Positions 6,987 to 10,185 of a stretch of 10,185 bases of DNA are shown here, piece after piece. Within the stretch, counting starts at the first letter, position 1. Each line of letters opens with the position of its first letter. The position numbers and the translations under genes are program-made. A model generated the notes under the pieces. That model saw nothing but the letters and a program-made list of their open reading frames with translations, had not been told where the DNA came from and ran no database searches. Origin of the DNA: Chromobacteriaceae bacterium (lineage in GTDB: Bacteria; Pseudomonadota; Gammaproteobacteria; Burkholderiales; Aquaspirillaceae); contig JASLDQ010000396.1 of assembly GCA_030151505.1 (NCBI GenBank), positions 1 to 10,185 on the forward strand, read 5' to 3'.

Positions 6987-7382
6987 ATGAGCATGCACGA
7001 TCCTATCTCCGATATGCTGACTCGCATCCGCAATGCGCAGCGTGCGGCCAAAGGTTCGGTTTCGATGCCGTCGTCGAAGCTGAAGGTGGCCATCGCTACC
7101 GTATTGAAGGACGAGGGCTATATCGAGAATTTCTCGGTGGCTGAAGCCGACAAGAAGCCGGTTCTCGACATCGAACTGAAGTACTACGCCGGCCGTCCGG
7201 TGATCGAACGCATCGACCGCGTTTCGCGTCCCGGCCTGCGCGTGTACAAGAGTTCCAACGACATTCCGAAGGTCATGAACGGTCTGGGTATCACGATCGT
7301 CTCGACCTCCAAGGGTGTCATGACCGATCGCAAGGCGCGCTCTGCCGGTGTTGGCGGCGAGCTGTTGTGCGTTGTGGCGTAA
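6987..7382 (+). CDS. rpsH: 30S ribosomal protein S8
   Basis: The 131-residue S8 starts [20 protein letters not shown] and ends with [20 protein letters not shown] and LLCVVA, the conserved rRNA-binding C-terminal domain. S8 is a primary binder of the 16S central domain and, in E. coli, the translational repressor of the spc operon. Length is as expected (130 in E. coli). It follows rpsN by 15 nt with GAGGGG (6972-6977) upstream. Two ATG codons separated by one codon (6987 and 6993) are both possible starts; 6987 is better spaced from the binding site and gives the common MSM N-terminus. Confidence 0.98.
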   Translation: MSMHDPISDMLTRIRNAQRAAKGSVSMPSSKLKVAIATVLKDEGYIENFSVAEADKKPVLDIELKYYAGRPVIERIDRVSRPGLRVYKSSNDIPKVMNGLGITIVSTSKGVMTDRKARSAGVGGELLCVVA

Positions 7383-7394
7383 TGGGGGGTAACA

Positions 7395-7928
7395 ATGTCT
7401 CGCGTAGCTAAAAACCCGGTCGTTCTCCCCGCTGGCGTCGAAGCCAAGTTCACCGCTGACGAACTGATCGTCAAGGGTGGCAAAGGCCAGATCGCCATTG
7501 CGCTGAACAGCGAAGTTGAAATCCGTCTGGAAGACAACGCACTGAAATTTGCCGCCAAGAACGAGAGCAAGTTCTCCCGTTCGATGTCCGGCACCCTGCG
7601 CGCCCTGGCCAATAATATGGTCACCGGCGTCTCCAAGGGTTTCGAGCGCAAGCTGCAACTCGTGGGCGTGGGCTATCGTGCCCAGGCTCAGGGTGACACT
7701 CTGAATCTGACGCTTGGTTTCTCGCACCCGGTGGCTCACAAGATGCCGGAAGGCGTCAGCGTGGCGACCCCGTCGCAAACCGAAATCATCCTGTCTGGCG
7801 TGGACAAGCAGAAGGTCGGCCAAGTGGCCGCCGAGATTCGTGCTTACCGCGCACCCGAGCCTTACAAGGGCAAGGGCGTCCGTTACGCGGACGAGAAGGT
7901 GGTTTTGAAAGAAACCAAGAAGAAATAA
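7395..7928 (+). CDS. rplF: 50S ribosomal protein L6
   Basis: The 177-residue L6 equals the E. coli length and has its two repeated alpha/beta domains: [19 protein letters not shown] in the first, and [20 protein letters not shown] then LGFSHPV in the second, ending with the conserved [20 protein letters not shown]6 sits near the sarcin-ricin loop and the GTPase factor-binding site, and is needed late in 50S assembly. The ATG is 12 nt after rpsH with a GGGGGG purine run between stop and start. Confidence 0.98.
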   Translation: MSRVAKNPVVLPAGVEAKFTADELIVKGGKGQIAIALNSEVEIRLEDNALKFAAKNESKFSRSMSGTLRALANNMVTGVSKGFERKLQLVGVGYRAQAQGDTLNLTLGFSHPVAHKMPEGVSVATPSQTEIILSGVDKQKVGQVAAEIRAYRAPEPYKGKGVRYADEKVVLKETKKK

Positions 7929-7941
7929 CTGAGGCTCAGTC

Positions 7942-8295
7942 ATGGATAAGAAACAAACTCGACTCCGTCGTGCACGTAAAACCCGTGCGCGGATCGCGGA
8001 GCTCAACATGGTGCGTCTCTCCGTGCATCGCACCAACAGCCATATCTACGCTCAGATCATTGATGCGACGGGTGGCACGGTGCTGGCGTCCGCTTCCACG
8101 CTCGAAGCCGAAATCCGCAAGGATATCGCCAACGGTGGCAATGCTGCTGCAGCCGCTCTGATCGGCAAGCGCATCGCCGAGAAGGCCAAGGCGGCTGGTG
8201 TCGAGAAGGTCGCTTTCGACCGCTCGGGCTTCCAGTACCACGGTCGCGTCAAGGCGCTGGCCGACGCGGCTCGTGAAAACGGCCTCGTGTTCTAA
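7942..8295 (+). CDS. rplR: 50S ribosomal protein L18
   Basis: The 117-residue L18 opens with the basic 5S rRNA-binding tail [20 protein letters not shown] and continues with [37 protein letters not shown] and [21 protein letters not shown]18 joins 5S rRNA to the central protuberance with L5. Length equals E. coli (117). Its ribosome binding site, GAGG, is embedded in the short palindrome CTGAGGCTCAG (7929-7939), which could partly mask it; the gene lies 13 nt after rplF. Confidence 0.98.
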   Translation: MDKKQTRLRRARKTRARIAELNMVRLSVHRTNSHIYAQIIDATGGTVLASASTLEAEIRKDIANGGNAAAAALIGKRIAEKAKAAGVEKVAFDRSGFQYHGRVKALADAARENGLVF

Positions 8296-8308
8296 TTCGG
8301 AGTGAAGA

Positions 8309-8824
8309 ATGGCTAAGCACGAAATCGAAGAACGCGGCGACGGCCTCATCGAGAAGATGATTGGCGTCAACCGCGTGACCAAAGTGGTCAAGGGCGGTCG
8401 CATCATGGCCTTCTCCGCGCTGACGGTTGTCGGCGACGGTGATGGTGCTGTGGGTATGGGCAAGGGCAAGTCAAAGGAAGTGCCGGTTGCCGTGCAAAAG
8501 GCAATGGATCAAGCCCGCCGCAACATGGTCAAGATCCCGCTGAAGAACGGCACGCTGCATCACGCCGTGATCGGCAAGCACGGTGCCACCACCGTGTTCA
8601 TGCAGCCCGCACCGGAAGGTGCCGGCGTGAAGGCCGGCGGTGCCATGCGTGCCGTGTTCGAAGCCATGGGCGTGCACAACGTCTCGGCCAAGACCCACGG
8701 TTCAACCAATCCGTACAACGTGGTTCGCGCCACGCTGGATGGTCTGTCGAAGATCTGCACTCCGTCGGACATCGCTGCCAAGCGCGGCAAGACCGTAGCC
8801 GAGATCCTGGGAGTTGAAGAATGA
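8309..8824 (+). CDS. rpsE: 30S ribosomal protein S5
   Basis: The 171-residue S5 has the N-terminal double-stranded-RNA-binding-like domain ([20 protein letters not shown] from residue 21, [20 protein letters not shown]) and the C-terminal domain with [20 protein letters not shown] then RGK. S5 affects decoding accuracy, and with S3 and S4 it lines the mRNA entry. The loop at residues 22-30 (RVTKVVKGG) is where spectinomycin-resistance changes occur in other bacteria; it looks wild type. Length is close to E. coli (167). GGAGTG precedes the start; the stop codon overlaps the rpmD start as ATGA. Confidence 0.98.
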   Translation: MAKHEIEERGDGLIEKMIGVNRVTKVVKGGRIMAFSALTVVGDGDGAVGMGKGKSKEVPVAVQKAMDQARRNMVKIPLKNGTLHHAVIGKHGATTVFMQPAPEGAGVKAGGAMRAVFEAMGVHNVSAKTHGSTNPYNVVRATLDGLSKICTPSDIAAKRGKTVAEILGVEE

Positions 8825-9006
8825 GCGACCAGAAGACCATCAAAGTCACGCTCGAAAAGAGCCTGATTGGCCGTATCGAATCGCACAAGGCTTGCGCCCG
8901 CGGTCTGGGTCTGAAGAAGATCCGTCAGACCGTCGAAGTGATCGATACCCCGGAAAACCGTGGCATGATCAACAAGATCAGCTACCTGGTTAAATGCGAG
9001 GGTTAA
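8821..9006 (+). CDS. rpmD: 50S ribosomal protein L30
   Basis: The 61-residue L30 has the family core [40 protein letters not shown] and [14 protein letters not shown], a small ferredoxin-like fold on the 50S surface near domain II of 23S rRNA. Length matches the bacterial family (59 in E. coli). The ATG shares four bases with the rpsE stop (ATGA, 8821-8824), with GGGAG upstream inside rpsE, so translation is coupled. L30 is absent from some bacterial lineages; its presence is normal for proteobacteria. Confidence 0.97.
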   Translation: MSDQKTIKVTLEKSLIGRIESHKACARGLGLKKIRQTVEVIDTPENRGMINKISYLVKCEG

Positions 9007-9007
9007 G

Positions 9008-9442
9008 ATGTTCCTGAACACGATCAAACCTGCTGAAGGTGCCAAGCACGCCAAGCGTCGCGTTGGCCGTGGCATTGGCAGCGGTCTGGGTAAGACCGCC
9101 GGCCGTGGCCACAAGGGTCAGAAGTCCCGCTCGGGTGGTTTCCACAAGGTTGGCTTCGAAGGCGGTCAAATGCCGCTGCAGCGCCGCCTGCCGAAGCGTG
9201 GCTTCAAGTCGCTGACCGCCAAGCTGACCTGCGAAGTGCGTCTGGGTGATCTGGCCGGCCTGCCGGTCGATGAAATCGACAATCTGGCACTGGCCCAGGC
9301 CGGTCTGCTGAGCGTCGGCGCCAAGGCTGGCAAGGTGATCCTGGCTGGCTCGATCGACCGTGCGATCACTCTGCGTGGCATTGCTGCCACTGCAGGTGCA
9401 CGCGCTGCCATCGAAGCTGCCGGCGGCAAGATTGTTGAATAA
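9008..9442 (+). CDS. rplO: 50S ribosomal protein L15
   Basis: The 144-residue L15 shows the glycine/arginine-rich extended N-terminus [20 protein letters not shown] followed by [20 protein letters not shown] and [10 protein letters not shown], then a globular domain ending [13 protein letters not shown]15 is a late assembly protein that binds 23S rRNA and, in E. coli, contacts 5S rRNA. Length equals E. coli (144). It begins one base after the rpmD stop, with GAGGG (8998-9002) in rpmD. It precedes secY as in the conserved spc order. Confidence 0.98.
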   Translation: MFLNTIKPAEGAKHAKRRVGRGIGSGLGKTAGRGHKGQKSRSGGFHKVGFEGGQMPLQRRLPKRGFKSLTAKLTCEVRLGDLAGLPVDEIDNLALAQAGLLSVGAKAGKVILAGSIDRAITLRGIAATAGARAAIEAAGGKIVE

Positions 9443-9459
9443 CTAGAGCGCGACTATCC

Positions 9460-10089
9460 GTGGCCAATCCTTCTCTAGCGGCAAACACCAGTAAGTTCGG
9501 TGATCTGAAGCGTCGGGTCTTCTTCCTGATCGGCGCCCTGATTGTCTATCGTATTGGTGCGCATATCCCGGTTCCGGGTATCAACCCTGCCGAACTAGCG
9601 AAGTTGTTCCAGTCGTCGCAGACGGGCCTCCTCGACATGTTCAACATGTTTTCGGGTGGGGCCCTGTCGAGATTTACGGTATTTGCCATTGGCATCATGC
9701 CGTACATCTCGGCCTCGATCATTCTGCAGCTGGCGTCGGAAGTGATTCCGCAGCTCAAGCAGCTGAAGAAAGAGGGCGATGCGGGACGACGCAAGATTAC
9801 CCAGTACACGCGCTATGCGACCGTAATGCTGGCGACTTTCCAGTCGTTCGGGATTGCGGTGATGTTGTTCAAACAGCCGAACCTGGTGGTCGCTTCGCAG
9901 TTCGAGTTCTACCTGACCACCGTGATCACGCTGGTGACCGGGACGATGTTCTTGATGTGGCTGGGTGAGCAGATCACTGAGCGCGGCATCGGCAACGGTA
10001 TCTCGATGATCATCTGTGCGGGTATTGCTTCCGGGATTCCGTCTGCCATCGGCAAGACGGAATGCCGGAAGCAATACCCGCACAGATGA
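9460..10089 (+). CDS. secY: Protein translocase subunit SecY, N-terminal part, truncated by a fold-back at the window end
   Basis: SecY forms the inner-membrane channel of the SecYEG translocase. The frame encodes about 200 genuine residues of a family of about 440. Visible are the start [17 protein letters not shown] with TM1 near 20-37, the plug region with [12 protein letters not shown] (60-71), TM2 near 72-91 ([15 protein letters not shown]), the loop [18 protein letters not shown]3 near 119-137, TM4 near 151-169 ([20 protein letters not shown]) and the start of TM5 to SAIGKT200. From about 10060 the sequence is a reverse copy of upstream secY, so the last nine residues and the TGA at 10087-10089 are spurious. 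The GTG start at 9460 gives the expected [15 protein letters not shown]-terminus. Only AGAGCG (9445-9450) serves as a binding site, so initiation may depend on ribosomes finishing rplO 17 nt upstream. Confidence 0.93.
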   Translation: MANPSLAANTSKFGDLKRRVFFLIGALIVYRIGAHIPVPGINPAELAKLFQSSQTGLLDMFNMFSGGALSRFTVFAIGIMPYISASIILQLASEVIPQLKQLKKEGDAGRRKITQYTRYATVMLATFQSFGIAVMLFKQPNLVVASQFEFYLTTVITLVTGTMFLMWLGEQITERGIGNGISMIICAGIASGIPSAIGKTECRKQYPHR

Positions 10090-10185
10090 TCATCGAGATG
10101 CCGTTGCCGATGCCGCGCTCAGTGATCTGCTCACCCAGCCACATCAAGAACATCGTCCCGGTCACCAGCGTGATCACGGTGGTCA
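9914..10185. repeat. 131-bp inverted repeat within secY (fold-back at the sequence end)
   Basis: Bases 9914-10044 and 10055-10185 are reverse complements at 129 of 131 positions, separated by a 10-nt loop (10045-10054). Paired positions sum to 20099. The mismatches are 9999 with 10100 and 10035 with 10064; in the secY frame they are GGT versus GGC and GGG versus GGC, both glycine. The right arm ends exactly at the window end and nothing new follows it. CCGTCT at 10039-10044 and AGACGG at 10055-10060 may be a natural short inverted repeat of secY where the fold-back was primed. A real palindrome would destroy an essential gene, so an amplification or assembly artefact is by far the likeliest cause. 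Confidence 0.95.

Noticed and set aside
5345..7093. A 582-codon open frame on the minus strand across rplN-rplX-rplE-rpsN
   Set aside because: It lies wholly antisense to four clearly recognised ribosomal genes plus the rplN leader. Long antisense frames are common in G+C-rich, strongly codon-biased genes, and the protein shows no recognisable domain.
6651..8036. A 461-codon minus-strand open frame across rpsN-rpsH-rplF
   Set aside because: Same reason: it mirrors conserved ribosomal genes, has a low-complexity His/Arg/Leu-rich composition, and lacks its own spacing from neighbours.
10055..10185. A minus-strand gene or mobile-element end at the right edge
   Set aside because: The segment is simply secY copied in reverse; there is no transposase, target duplication or new sequence.

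Overview
The window is the core of a bacterial str–S10–spc ribosomal-protein cluster, read entirely on the + strand and ending in secY. Protein sequences (S10, L3, L16, L14, a zinc-free S14 and SecY), the order tuf-rpsJ-rplC and the G+C-rich third codon positions point to a betaproteobacterium. Neisseriales/Chromobacteriaceae is my best guess from memory of such proteins; the genus cannot be fixed by eye.

Layout. (1) Positions 1-445: the 3' end of tuf (EF-Tu) and rpsJ (S10), the tail of a str-type operon. (2) Positions 446-640: a 195-nt regulatory gap holding a GC-rich hairpin after rpsJ, a candidate promoter, a textbook intrinsic terminator (10-bp perfect stem plus seven T), and a second foldable element running up to the rplC start codon. 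rpsJ therefore appears to belong transcriptionally to tuf, and the 'S10 operon' proper starts at rplC. (3) Positions 641-5233: rplC-rplD-rplW-rplB-rpsS-rplV-rpsC-rplP-rpmC-rpsQ, tightly packed, with 1-nt or 4-nt stop/start overlaps at rplC/rplD and rplD/rplW and a 17-nt overlap of rpsC and rplP. (4) Positions 5234-5410: a 177-nt gap with a good sigma70-type promoter whose 17-bp spacer is almost wholly an 8-bp inverted repeat, then a structured leader. (5) Positions 5411-9442: the spc operon rplN-rplX-rplE-rpsN-rpsH-rplF-rplR-rpsE-rpmD-rplO. (6) Position 9460 on: secY with a GTG start and weak ribosome binding site, cut off after about 200 codons.

The products are structural proteins of the 30S and 50S subunits plus the membrane channel SecY. 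Joint transcription and coupled translation keep their output balanced, and in relatives single members (L4, S8) feed back on their own mRNA. There is no gene-free stretch over 300 nt.

The most anomalous structure is at the right edge. Positions 10055-10185 are a 129/131 inverted copy of 9914-10044 inside secY, with a 10-nt loop, and run exactly to the end of the window. An essential gene cannot carry this, so it is almost certainly a fold-back or chimeric assembly end. The only two differences between the arms are synonymous third-codon changes, which suggests that two closely related templates were joined. I see no previously undescribed system in the coding part; the regulatory gaps are the part worth a second look.
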